From positions 18,559,001 to 18,623,000 of the forward strand of contig JARWIR010000010.1 of assembly GCA_029959085.1 (NCBI GenBank): a stretch of 64,000 nucleotides of DNA, in the 5' to 3' direction. Shown piece after piece: positions 1 through 10,103 of this stretch. The notes below the pieces were generated by a model. The model saw only the letters and a list, made by a program, of their open reading frames with translations, did not search any database and had not been told where the DNA came from. Position 1 is the first letter of the stretch; every line of letters starts with the position of its first letter. Origin of the DNA: Nemophila menziesii. Lineage: Eukaryota; Streptophyta; Magnoliopsida; Boraginales; Hydrophyllaceae. Position numbers and translations under genes: made by a program.

Positions 1-953
1 AGTATAGAATGGACTTGCACGTAGGGGCAAGCATATTCAAGGGGTTATGGGAGGGGGTACAAATTTACCTCGTTTGTAATCCTTGCTTGTTTAATTGAAT
101 GGGTAAAAATAGACATCTATCATTATGCTAATAGAGTTCATTTTTAGGATATTCAAATATAGGATGAAATTTTAGAATGTATTTTTAATGACCCTAATTG
201 AAACATATGATATAAATTATCATGTCCCCCTCATGTCCCTCTTCCCCAATAAAAGTTAGTATAAGAAAGTCCGTATTTTTTGTTAGTGGATATATATAAT
301 AAACAAGATATAATATATTGAGATAACTATTACACAAAGAACAAATTAGGGTAATGTTTTATTTGTTTTCAATAATCAATGATATTTCGTATTAAATTTA
401 TATTTTTTTTAAATAAAATTTTGGATAAAAAATGGTCAAAATTAAAAACCCGACAACGTATGCCAAACTAAAAAACTACATAACAAACGAAAAATAATAA
501 TATGATTTTCTGAAACTACATTATAAAATAGATATTATATACCGTAAAATTATAGTAACATCTTATAAGATATCATAGTGTATGAGTTTTCATAATTTAC
601 TTTTAGTAAATGGATTAAAGTTTACTTTGTAAAAGTTCAAAGTTAAACATAAAATTAACATATAAATTTATATATAATGGATAATTAAAATAGGTTGATA
701 TAACTATATCATTATTAATCGGGAAGATTTTATAAAACTAAAATTATATAAAAAGATATAATCAAAATTTAGAATGAGAAACTAAAATTTTAGTATTTTA
801 ATTGTAACTTGAGATAAAATGTGTAGTTTTAGTTTTTTAATGACATATACAAATCACAATAAGGGATACTAAATTTAAATATTTCCTTTAAACATCTTAA
901 ATCAATTGAACTAGCTTTTGAGATAATAATCAAAACTTAATCAAACCTTATCA

Positions 954-1702
954 TTAATGGTGACAAATACAATTACAAATATTTTGACTGCAAAAAACAG
1001 ATTCGCATTTAGGTGGACAAAGACTAACACATTCGTCGCTTCCTTTACACGAAGCTTGTTGTGGATATACTTTTGAGTTCTTAGCAAGTAATGTGCATGC
1101 ACAATAAAGACCATTACACAATGGTATTTTGTTTCCAATTGTACAAAAAAGTTTACAATCTTTGGTGCATTTTGAGCTTGTTACTACTTTCAATGATGGA
1201 AAACCTACAAATCAAAATAATTAAGAAATATTAGCTCAACATTTATTAATATATAAATAAAATAAGAATAATATGTATTGTACTTTAGATTTTATATATT
1301 GTGTGTTTTGTTATAGCATACTTTTTATTTTTCATTTTTTCTAATTTATTTTTTTGTAAATCTTATATGTTTTTCCCTATAAATTAAAAAACATTAAAAT
1401 AATTTTTTTTCTTCACCTAACCAAGATACTAAATAATGTTTCTAATTTAAATATTATGATAAATAAACTATATAACACATCGCCGTGGTGGTAGAAGAAT
1501 TGTTCTATGGTGCATGATTTACTAAAAGACAATATTATAATTATTTAAATAAATAGGAAATATAATAAAATATTATGTATAGAAAATAAAAAATACAAGA
1601 CATATAAGGTATGAGAATAAAAGAATAATATGATTAATGATATAGTAACTAACCTATTGCAATAAGCAATATAACAATAGTAAGTAAATTTTTTGTTGAC
1701 AT
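954..1702 (-). CDS. Two-domain cysteine-rich secreted peptide, defensin-like (gene B, copy 1)
   Basis: Predicted secreted 99-residue peptide; defence or signalling is the usual role of plant defensin-like peptides, but no function can be read here. Exon 1 is 1702-1654 (ATG at 1702): 16 residues with a hydrophobic core (LLTIVILLIAI), a signal peptide. The intron, 1653-1205 (449 bp), starts GTTAGT, ends TTGTAG and is phase 1. Exon 2 is 1204-954, stop included. Cysteines lie at residues 29, 33, 37, 46, 51, 53, 69, 75, 79, 83, 88, 93, 95 and 97. Two blocks share C-x3-C-x8-C-x4-C-x-C (from C33 and C75), as in CS-alpha-beta peptides; block 2 has extra cysteines at 83 and 97. A TATA-like TATAAATA lies 65-72 bp upstream of the ATG. 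Taking exon 2 alone would start at a TTG and lose the signal peptide. Family assignment is by spacing only. Confidence 0.75.
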
Positions 1703-1766
1703 CTTTGATTGCAGAGGTATATAATATATTAATATAGTTCTTGAAATTCTATGAGAAATGTGCTCT

Positions 1767-1774
1767 TATTTATA
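1767..1774 (-). promoter_or_regulatory. Putative TATA box of gene B copy 1
   Basis: TATAAATA on the minus strand (TATTTATA on plus), 65 bp before the ATG at 1702, a normal plant core-promoter position for a short 5' leader. The same octamer sits at the same place before the B copies at 18155, 34578 and 50997. Confidence 0.5.
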
Positions 1775-2145
1775 CATTTTAAAACTTTTCCACATAAAAA
1801 ATATCCAATAAGATAATTATAGTGGTCAGTTAATTATAATAAGAAGGAGGGGGTTTGAGACTAGACAACAAATAAGATTTTTGACATCATATGTCTTAAG
1901 AATTTTGATAGATATTGAAATTAATGATTTTTATCCTTTACTTATATCTGTATTTATAAATGAATTCTTTTTATTGAATTTGGTCAATTTCATTAAATAT
2001 TATTGTTCATGTACTATAGAAGTCTATAATGGACTTGCACGTAGGGGCAAGCATATTCAAGGGGTTATGGGAGGGGGGGTACAAATTTACCTCGTTTGTA
2101 ATCCTTGCTTGTTTAATTGAACGGGTAAAAATAGACATCTATCAT

Positions 2146-2717
2146 TATGCTAATAGAGTTCATTTTTAGGATATTCAAATATAGGATGAAATTTTAGAAT
2201 ATATTTTTAATGACCCTAATTGAAACAGATGATATTAATTATCATGTCCCCTTCATGTCCCTCTTCCCCAATAAAAGTTAGTATAAGAAAGTCCATATTT
2301 TTTTAGTGGTTATATATAATAAACAAGATATAATATATTGAGATAACTATTACACAAAGAACAAATTAGGGTAATGTTTTATTTGTTTTCAATAATCAAT
2401 GATATTTCGTATTAAATTTATAATTTTTTAAAGTAAAATTTTGGATAAAAAATGGTCAAAATTAAAAACCCAACAACGTATGCCAAACTAAAAAACTACA
2501 TAACAAACGAAAAATAATAATATGATTTTTTGAAACTACATTATAAAATAGATATTATATACCGTAAAATTATAGTAACATCTTATAAGATATCATAGTG
2601 TATGAGTTTTCATAATTTACTTTTAGTAAATGGATTAAAGTTTACTTCGTAAAAGTTCAAAATTAAACATAAAATTAACATATGAATTTATATATAATGG
2701 ATAATTAAAATAGGTTG
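2146..2717. repeat. Subrepeat C remnant (gene lost)
   Basis: Aligns with the first 570 bp of subrepeat B, then stops within AAATAGGTTG at 2717. The part that would hold the peptide gene is missing. Other copies: 18599-19170, 35022-35593, 51441-52012. Confidence 0.8.
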
Positions 2718-3817
2718 GGCTAATAAAATTCATTCCAAAAATAAAATTATTCTGATTTTTATATTAATCGGACATGTCAACGGTCGCGCGCTGACTCAGC
2801 TCGACTTGCTAGTTTTAAAAATAAATAAATAAATTAAGCTAATGCTGTCAATACTTTTTGGCAGTAAGTTGGTTTTAAAAATGAGCATTGCTATATATCA
2901 CCCTTTTTTGCTTCACCCATTTATTACCTCCTACGTGTCATCTAATGTGGCATTAAATAAAGGAAAGAGAAAATAAACATTTAAGAGAGACAAATATTTT
3001 TATTGGTGTTTAAAACCTCCACGAAAACGAGTAGTAGATCACTTTGTTAAAAAAAGGTAATTTATAATTTTTTAGGTAATCTATCATTCCACATATCTAA
3101 ACGTACAAAGAGATAAAAAGAAAATACCAGAAAACGAGTAGTAGATCACTTTGTTAAAAAAAGGTCATCCTGAATTACCGGTATCCTTAAACGACTACTA
3201 TCGCTACTCTGGTCTACGCTCAAAATTAACTTTAGAGAGAGGGGAGGGCTTTTCTGGTGTGTTGTAATTCTAGTTGTGGTTTTTCCAAATGAATCTAACT
3301 ACTCTTATATAGTGACATAGGTTTTAAAAATATCCAAAGTAATTGTTTGTCATAAATAGGTTCACTAAACATTGTACCCTTTGTAACAACTGGGTATTTA
3401 TCATGTAAGTTATCAATGAGTTTTGCACGTTTTCTTCTTCTAATGGCATTTCAAACATATGCAATGAAGTGCTTTCTTCTTCTAATGGTATTTTAAACAT
3501 ATGTAATGAAGTTTGTATAACTACCAGTTTCAAAATAAGATTTTATTTTAAATTCCATCAAACTTCCCATGATGTCGCCGAAGGTGGTGGTGGTGGTACG
3601 CGTGTTGGTTATTTCCTTTACTTTTCATCTGTAAAGTTTTAGGCCTTTTAAAAGATAAAGAAGGAAAAAAATATATAAACCAATATTTTCCTTCCTCTAT
3701 GTTTTATGCGGGACAAATTACGCTCTTGATATTCTTATTTTCCAAGAGCATAAAATTAAAGTAAAAACTTTTGAGATTCGCTATGTTTATATTATCGGAA
3801 GCCGAAGCAGATAAATG
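2718..3817. other. 1.1-kb foreign segment replacing the C gene
   Basis: No similarity to subrepeats A or B. It contains a 36-bp direct repeat 107 bp apart (3023-3058 and 3130-3165, starting GAAAACGAGTAG), a 42-bp tandem duplication (3431-3514), a GGT/GGC-rich stretch near 3580, and a GCGCGC-containing patch near 2785. No transposon termini are evident. I see no convincing gene. Equivalent segments: 19171-20271, 35594-36694, 52013-53112. Confidence 0.6.
3324..3533 (-). other. Small ORF with duplicated 14-residue block, unproven
   Basis: 69 codons in unit 1, and 79 codons at 19748-19987, 36171-36410 and 52589-52828, where one extra A in an A-run near 3333 shifts the tail. The N-terminal part holds two copies of a 14-residue block (TSLHMFKIPLEEES and TSLHMFEMPLEEEN) made by a 42-bp tandem duplication. 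No family is recognised. It is retained in every unit, but all units are recent copies, so retention is not evidence of selection. Confidence 0.2.
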
Positions 3818-3966
3818 TTATTGTTCATGTACTATAGATGTCTAGAATGGACTTGCAAGTAGGCGCAAGCATATTCAAGGGGTTATGGGATGGGGGGTAC
3901 AAATTCACCTCGTTTGTAATCTTTGCTTGTTTAACTTAATGAGTAAAAATAGACATCTATCATTAT
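3818..3966. repeat. Third copy of the junction motif (tail of subrepeat C)
   Basis: About 150 bp matching the ends of subrepeats A and B: it starts TTATTGTTCATGTACTATAG, includes GGACTTGCA...GGGGTTATGGGA, and ends at CATCTATCATTAT. Copies occur at every subrepeat junction: 1-123, about 1998-2145, 3818-3966, and in later units at 20272-20420, 36695-36843 and 53113-53261. Confidence 0.75.
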
Positions 3967-4465
3967 TCGCTATATATTTTGTGATATTTTAAAAAAAGTA
4001 TAAAAAAGTGATTAAGATAGAAATATTGATGATAATCTAAGCAAATATCTAAGAAATGATAAAATAATACAAAAATAACGTTTATTATTATTTTAACTTT
4101 ATTTAATTTGATTTTCCAATTTTCTGATTTTATATGTATATTCGGTTTATTTTTCTGAAGTATAATTTGATTAGTAAAACGATATTTAAATAATTTTTTA
4201 AAAGTATGATTTTAAATGATTGGGTGTATTTTTTTTCTTTTTAGTTTTAACATTACCTATATTTTTTTTAAATTATTAATTTACTATGAGTAATTTATTT
4301 TTGTACATAATGATCAATAATCATATCTACTACTTGTTTTTTCGGGATGTTTCTTAAAGTAATTTTATTTAACCAAAAACGTAATACACATAGAATTTAA
4401 CCTGCATAGTATAATTACAGTTTGTACAATTATCTCTAGCCTATTCCTTTTTAAGAGAAAGCAGC
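3967..4465. other. AT-rich spacer left of the retrotransposon
   Basis: About 500 bp of very AT-rich DNA with no ORF or repeat of note. It ends in the target site GCAGC (4461-4465). Equivalents are 20421-20919, 36844-37342 and, diverged and unoccupied, 53262-53755. Confidence 0.6.
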
Positions 4466-6216
4466 TGGTGGGTCCTTGCGTGTTATAAAATAATGAAATA
4501 AAAGCAAAGGAATAAAGGATTCACAGACCGCAAGTGTACGGGTCGTACCAAGTAATAGATAAGTAAAATCGGGATTATCGTCTCCACAGGGATTTAAGAG
4601 TTATTATAACTTCGTGTTCAATATCAGAATAGATAGTTCTAATCGTTTTAAAAAGATAAATAACAAGGGAGTTTGTTTTCTAATTAACTAAAGAATAAAA
4701 TAGACAATAAAATAAACAATTAATAATTATGCAAGAAAGATAAGGATATGCAAGTATGAATCTATCCTATTGAATCTATGATTACTAAGAATAAGGGTGA
4801 ATGGGAAATCTCACAATAGTCGGGAATCTACTATCTCCTATCCCCCGTCAGGGTGGACCTAGAAGCTATCCTATGGTATTACAAACCCCGTCAGGGCGAT
4901 TATAAGCTACTTTCAGATGAATACTATTTTACCCAATTGGCTACGTGGTTAGTCAAGCCCGTCAGGGTCAAATAACGGATACCACGCGTCTATTATCTAA
5001 GTCTGTAATTAAACCCCCCGTCAAGGTGATCCATACGCCACTATATGGAATAGCCTAATTACTAAAACCTACCCTTGATTCGCGACGTCAATGATAGTGA
5101 ATAAACACAAGAATATAGTCAATGGAAATTAAGAACCAATTCAATTAAATACTAAAATCCCAGATTCAAAGTAAAACAGAAAAACAATAATCAAAGGTTC
5201 ATACAATTACAATCCTAAAGAGAAATTATGCATACTAAAACTTCTTGAATAAATAGCTTAGAAATACCTCATAGACAAAATAGATCTAATACTAATTACC
5301 AAAGAATAGAGATGGAGAAGTGTTGAATTGATGTAGTTAAGCTCTAGCTCTTGCTTCTTCCTCCTCTAGATCCTCTTGATTGCTTCTTTGATGAATTATT
5401 TGTGTATATTAAGCTCATGCAGCCAAGGGATGATTTTCTAAGGTTTAGAGCTGGTATTTATAGGTGCTAGGTCGAATTACTTGGAGTGGAAGACAAGTCA
5501 AGGACTCTTTAATTCGTAGCCCTAAAATCTAGGAAAGGTAAGATTCTGCTATTGATTTGATTTGGTCATATCTTTTTCAATACTTATCCGTTTGAGGAGT
5601 TCCAATATATGAAACTGCTTGTCTCGGAAAGAGATTTCTATTGATGCAGACCACTCGTCCAGATTCCTAGCCAATCTTAAGTTATGGATTAATCTTTGAA
5701 ACGTGGCTGGAATTTCAGATTCATAAGGTAGTTTTTCCTTTTCCTAGTTGAACTCTACTTCCTTCTATCTCCAGATTTCTTCAAGATCTTCTTTCCTTAT
5801 CTCCTTAGAATTGATTTAGCATCTAATTTATTTACATATTATCTCTAAAGCTTCACATTAAATAAATAATTAAACCGAATATGCTTTGAAAATAATAAAT
5901 CATTAAATCAAGACTAGAAATAAGAAAGTGCAATTTAAATTCATGAAATTCGACTAACACACTAGAAATATTCTAAGACTTTAATTCTCACTTCTCCTCC
6001 TTGGATTGGTTTCTCATGAAATTCATAAACCTACTAACTTTGCACTAAAAATAAGTAAATTAACGCACAAAAGTTCTATAAATGCAAATAGTCTAATTCC
6101 AAGGGGAGAAAGTGTAATATTGCAATTTAAGCACTAAAGTCAATATAAAAAGACCATTTTCATCCTAATATGATGTCTCTTAGGGGCTTATATTTAGACC
6201 AAAAAGGGAGACATCA
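4466..6216 (-). repeat. Left LTR of copy 1 (3' LTR of the element)
   Basis: 1751 bp, with TG...CA ends. TATAAATA lies at 5455-5462 on the minus strand. Downstream of it, in the transcribed part, are four spaced copies of CCCGTCAGGG (4844, 4887, 4958, and CCCGTCAAGG at 5017). It differs from the right LTR at a modest number of sites, roughly one or two percent by eye. Confidence 0.9.
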
Positions 6217-6229
6217 AGACCCCCAACTC
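6217..6229 (-). other. Polypurine tract of copy 1
   Basis: GAGTTGGGGGTCT on the minus strand directly before the 3' LTR start, where plus-strand DNA synthesis would prime. Confidence 0.75.
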
Positions 6230-6233
6230 AAAC

Positions 6234-6252
6234 TTGTATCGTCCCGATACAA
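6234..6252. other. Perfect hairpin beside the polypurine tract
   Basis: TTGTATCG-TCC-CGATACAA: 8-bp stem, 3-nt loop, 4 bp from the purine tract. It is also present in copies 2 and 3 (22688-22706, 39109-39127) and in both related elements at 58373-58391 and 63627-63645. Confidence 0.7.
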
Positions 6253-8763
6253 TAAAAAATAAAAACATAGGGAAGTCTCTAAAATATCAGCTATATCAAT
6301 GAAGCACAGGGGAGAAGAAGATAGCAGAATATACAGAATAAACTCAAAGCAACTACTTAGAAAATTTCATGCAATAATATTTACAAACTACATACCTGCA
6401 CACTTGTCATATCTACAATTAACACTGCTTGAATTTAAGATTGGATTGGTTTCGCAATGTAAGAAGGAGAGGATCTTTACTCAGTTTACCATGGAGGCTA
6501 TAGATTGTTCATCGAAATTCACTAGTATCAAAAGATCCACTTAACTAATCTCTAACGGCTCAATCACTTCTAGATTACATAGAAAAGAATCATAAGGTCT
6601 TTAGGGTTGTAATGTTGGCTTAGGGACGGTATGATAAGTATATTTGGATAATTTAGAGTGAGCTTTTGGCTCTCTCCTCACTAGCCATAAACGAATCGCC
6701 CTAGAGCTTGAGTTACTCTCGTAAAACATTCTCACTCAACCCAATGAATTCCTTGATGCACAAATTAGCATCCCCAATAACCCAATTAAAGCATAAAGGT
6801 GTTCACATAAAAATTCCTCTTTGCCGGTCCAAATATATATTCTTTTCATATCAAATTTTTTCTTTATAGCTATGATTCTCTTTTTGATGTTGAGATATCA
6901 CGCAATTTTTCATAAATAATGCCTTTTCATAACTTAGCTTTTTAGCTTCTTTTTTATTTACTATTACCCCGGCAAAGGGTTACAATATAATAAACCTGTG
7001 AATCATCATCAATATATAGAACAGAGCACACTTAATAAGCTCAAAAAAATCCCAATCCAATAATATTTCCCATAATGGTGGACCCACCACCCCAAACTCA
7101 AGCTCTAAAACAATTGTCTATGCATCGCGATTCGAGTGCGGGTCATATGGAAAAGTCCTAATAAACTAAAGGGATATGGCTTATAATGTGGCTAATAAAA
7201 AGGCTTTCGAAAGGCTAGAAGGGGTTGAGAAGGATATATAATAAAATGGACAGCAAGCTAAAAGGCAACAAGGGTCTTATGAAAGAACCGCCTTAATCAC
7301 TTTCTAAACCATGCAATTTCGTTATTCTCTTACCTTTAGCACGTTCATTAAATGGGTTCATCAACTAGCTTGGATCTCACGACCTACACACCACTCATGG
7401 CTCCCTGAGATCGAACATACTTTCTATCGCATTGCTAACTAATCTTTTCTTTACTATCAATGTGTATTTTCCTGCAAATACTCAAAGCATACAAAATAAA
7501 GCAGCTCATAAACATACTACTTTCTATCATCAACTTACTAAGCTTATGCTTTCAAGCTATTAAACACATTCTACATCTAATCCATCTCTTCAAAATTTCA
7601 AAAAATTTCAAATTTCTCTAAAAAAAACAGTAAATCACATAAAAAATGGAGATGACGGACAACAAATCCCCACCCCCAACTCAAAAATGAGTCGTGTCCC
7701 CACGACTCGAAAAGACTCAATAAAATAAAAAATAGCAAATAGTGCATATAGAGAAATGGTAAGGAAGAAAGAAAACATACTCTTCGAGGCAATTGCCTCG
7801 CGTGCTTAATACCCAAGATAGGGTGCAGTGATTTCCTTGTATGTAAACTCCATGTATCACCAATTTCGCTTTCCCTTACATCCTCTTGTGCTCCATCCCA
7901 GTCAATAACACTTTAGAGATCTTGATTCTTGGGTTCTAGGTGTTTGATATGATTTGGGTGATTAAAACTTTTTTGTAGTGATGTAGGGAAGGATTTAGAT
8001 TTGAATTCATGGTGATTTGGTTGTGTTTTGATGGTTGGTGAAGGTTTGAATGAGCTTTAATGGAGTTGGGAGAGGTTTGGAGAAGAAAAAGAGGCTTAAG
8101 GATTTGTAATTTCGGAATAATACCTAATTTCCTCCCTTTATAAGCTCAAAACGCAACTTTTTCTCTCTCCAGCGGCTTCGTGCGGACCATGGTGCGGACT
8201 AGGGGGTAGTCTGCAGGGATACCCCGCGGCTCTGTAGCATCCTTCATCAAAATACCCGTGGCAGCAACCCCGTGGCACGTGTTTTTGGCTTGCCGTGCAG
8301 GGCACGGACTAGGGTCCGGTGTACCGCAGCCAACAGCTCCAATTTTTTTCGTCTCTGGATAAAACACGTGGCTCTACCCCGTGGCACGGGTTTCTCCTCT
8401 GCGGTGCACCGCGGCTGAGGTCCGGTGTACCGCACTCGGCAAAAACCTCTCCAACAGCTAGATCTCGAAAAGTTATGCAGTTTAGGCTCAAAGATCACCT
8501 GATTTCGACATCCGAGCGCAAAGATATGACTTGCCGAAGTTTCTCCGTTCCGAGAAATTTTGCTCGCTTCCCTAACTCGATTTCTCCAATACCTAATCAT
8601 CAAAAACACTAATACCTTCCTCAATAATGCACTATCAACTAAAAAAAATACGTAAACTAAATAATATACACTAAAAACTAAACTAAGAAAGCAACTAAAG
8701 TTTGGGGTGTCTCCCAAGAGCACTTTTATTTAACGTCATTTAAAGTTTGACGGGTTACCTCCA
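6253..8763 (-). other. Long 3' non-coding region of copy 1
   Basis: 2.5 kb between the ORF and the 3' LTR. It holds two internal purine tracts resembling the polypurine tract (7083-7102 and 7667-7686 on minus), a perfect hairpin GAGTCGTG-TCCC-CACGACTC at 7689-7708, and a GC-rich patch at about 8160-8440 with palindromic modules. No long reading frame looks coding. The 73-158-codon frames at 8146-8723 run through the GC-rich patch and change between copies. Equivalent regions: 22707-25217 and 39128-41653. Confidence 0.65.
8160..8440. repeat. GC-rich palindromic modules in the 3' region
   Basis: A GC-rich island in an AT-rich element. CCGGTGTACCGC occurs at 8316-8327 and 8422-8433; a perfect palindrome GCGGTGCACCGC is at 8401-8412; CCGTGGCACG-type repeats lie between. 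Equivalents start near 24614 and 41035. A related element has the same design at 55574-55800. Confidence 0.6.
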
Positions 8764-9839
8764 TTATCCTTTGAGTATGTAACCTCCCCAGCAGTGGGTA
8801 AGGCTGTGTATGTCTACAATTCGCGTCCTTCGACCTCTCGAAGGTTGTATCTCTATTAATTTTGGTGTCACTACTCGAGTAACAACAAATGGTCCCATCC
8901 ACTCATTTTTGAAACCTCGTGGCCTATTCTCTTGTTTGGAGGCCTTCCAAGCAACCATGGTTCCGACCCCAAACTCATCTTTAGCCTTCTTCTTCACAGG
9001 TTCATGGTGGTGGTCCTTCTCTTTAACCTCGTTAGATACTTCTGGAATAATGGGGAACTCAAGTGGCTCCTCCTCTAGAATTTTGTCTAAAACAAGGGAT
9101 GTTTCAGAGCTTTCTTTTGTTATGAGGGCCACGTTTTCAACCTCGATCTCTACACTCGCATTCTCATTTGTTTCTGGAATAGCTTCTATGAATACTTGTT
9201 GCGGTGTGAGTTCTTTTGTATTACTTTCAAGCATTTGGGTGTAGGATTTGTCTTTACACACCTCTACAAATGCTTTATCAATGTCACCGTTTGAATGATT
9301 CGTCGTTATTGGATTTGGAGGTGACATCAATGGAGTACTAGGTGGTGAATCCATCCTAGTATCTTCTTCTTCAATCTCTTTTCTAACCAAGACCTCAATA
9401 TTTGATTCCTCTAAACGCGGCTTGGTTGGATTTTCCATGGGTTTAATCTTCCCTTCACAAGATTTACTTTCAATTTTGACCCCATTAGCAACAATTAACT
9501 CATCTATGCTCAGCGTGGTTGATTCTTCTATTGTTGGAATCTCTAGTTCACTAGGTGCAACTTGTGGCGATTCCACTTTCTCCTCTTGAAGGCAAAACTC
9601 TGTGGCTACATCGAACCAAACATCGCTATCAATTTGAATGGCTTCATCATCTAAATTTGTACTTTGGCCTGTTTGCGTAGATGGTACTGTTGTAATTGCT
9701 CAATTGTTTCTGTGAGTTGCGTCAATCGTTGCTCCATTAATTGATGGCTTTGTTGCATGACTTGCACTAATGATATGATAGAATCGATTTTCGCATTACA
9801 CTTGTTACTATATGATCCGTTGTGGCCTTTATGAAACAA
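8764..9839 (-). pseudogene. Retrotransposon internal ORF, frameshifted in copy 1
   Basis: Corresponds to the intact 358-codon frame in copies 2 and 3. Here GATGGTACTGTTG near 9686 lacks one T present in the others (GGTACTTGTTG). This splits the frame into an N-terminal part (9651-9839) with a Gln-rich coiled-coil-like segment and a C-terminal part (8764-9576) with the acidic linker and the integrase-like tail (GPFVV near the end). The break postdates separation of the array copies. Confidence 0.7.
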
Positions 9840-10030
9840 TCTAGGGAGTCCTCCAACTTCCTGAGCCTGTCATAATGATCTGTCAAGCTCTTGCATGTCA
9901 AGTCCATGAATTTGTGTACTGGCATATAACAGGTCTGTTTTGGAATTGGCTCTTGATAGATGGAAACCTCCATACCTAAAGAAAAACCTGAAAAGAGACT
10001 AAAACAAAACAAACGTAAAACTGAAAACAA
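9825..10030 (-). CDS. Short leading ORF of the retrotransposon (gag-like position), copy 1
   Basis: The ATG-led frame starts at 9973 (MEVSIYQEPIPK); the open frame extends back to 10030 here. It lies just inside the primer binding site and overlaps the start of the next frame in a different phase. It is Lys/Asp-rich with no zinc knuckle. Being first after the primer site, it may be a degenerate gag start; no family motif proves it. The end was set approximately where the overlap begins; the frame itself runs on to 9767. Confidence 0.3.
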
Positions 10031-10079
10031 CTAAAACTACCAACCTAACTTAAACACAAAATAAAATAACCGCTATAAA

Positions 10080-10097
10080 TCCCCGGCAGCGGCGCCA
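10080..10097 (-). other. Primer binding site (tRNA-Asp), copy 1
   Basis: The plus strand reads TCCCCGGCAGCGGCGCCA, which equals the 3' end of plant tRNA-Asp except for one base (AGC for AAC). It lies 6 bp inside the right LTR and fixes the element's direction as minus. Confidence 0.8.
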
Positions 10098-10103
10098 AAA
10101 ACT

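Larger units (their letters stand above)
124..2145. repeat. Subrepeat B (2.02 kb, carries gene B)
   Basis: Tandem 2-kb module beginning TATGCTAATAGAG. It aligns along its whole length with subrepeat A (14536-16576, 2041 bp) and, for its first 570 bp, with subrepeat C (2146-2717). Outside the gene it is AT-rich with nothing else recognisable. Equivalent copies are 16577-18598, 33000-35021 and 49419-51440. Confidence 0.85.

Noticed and set aside
941..1138. 65-67-codon frames overlapping exon 2 of every peptide gene on the same strand (for example also 15351-15554, 17394-17591)
   Set aside because: They are the same exon read in another phase; the cysteine-rich frame has the signal exon, conserved splice sites and regular cysteine spacing.
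1881..2120. 79-codon plus-strand frame at the B/C junction (also 18334, 34757, 51176)
   Set aside because: Spans a subrepeat boundary, with no recognisable domain and AT-driven composition; kept only because units are recent copies.
4844..5026. CCCGTCAGGG series considered as a CRISPR-like array
   Set aside because: The repeats are too short and unevenly spaced, and lie inside a plant LTR; no cas genes, and the genome is eukaryotic.
6299..6544. 81-codon plus-strand frame inside the retrotransposon (also 22753, 39174)
   Set aside because: Antisense to the element's 3' non-coding region, no domain, absent from related elements.
8247..8723. 158-codon frame (199 codons in unit 3) and the opposing 97-codon frame in the GC-rich patch
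   Set aside because: Length changes with small indels between units, and the sequence is palindromic and non-coding in character.
8810..9244. 144-codon plus-strand frame, antisense to the retrotransposon ORF
   Set aside because: Mirror of the acidic linker of the real frame on the minus strand.
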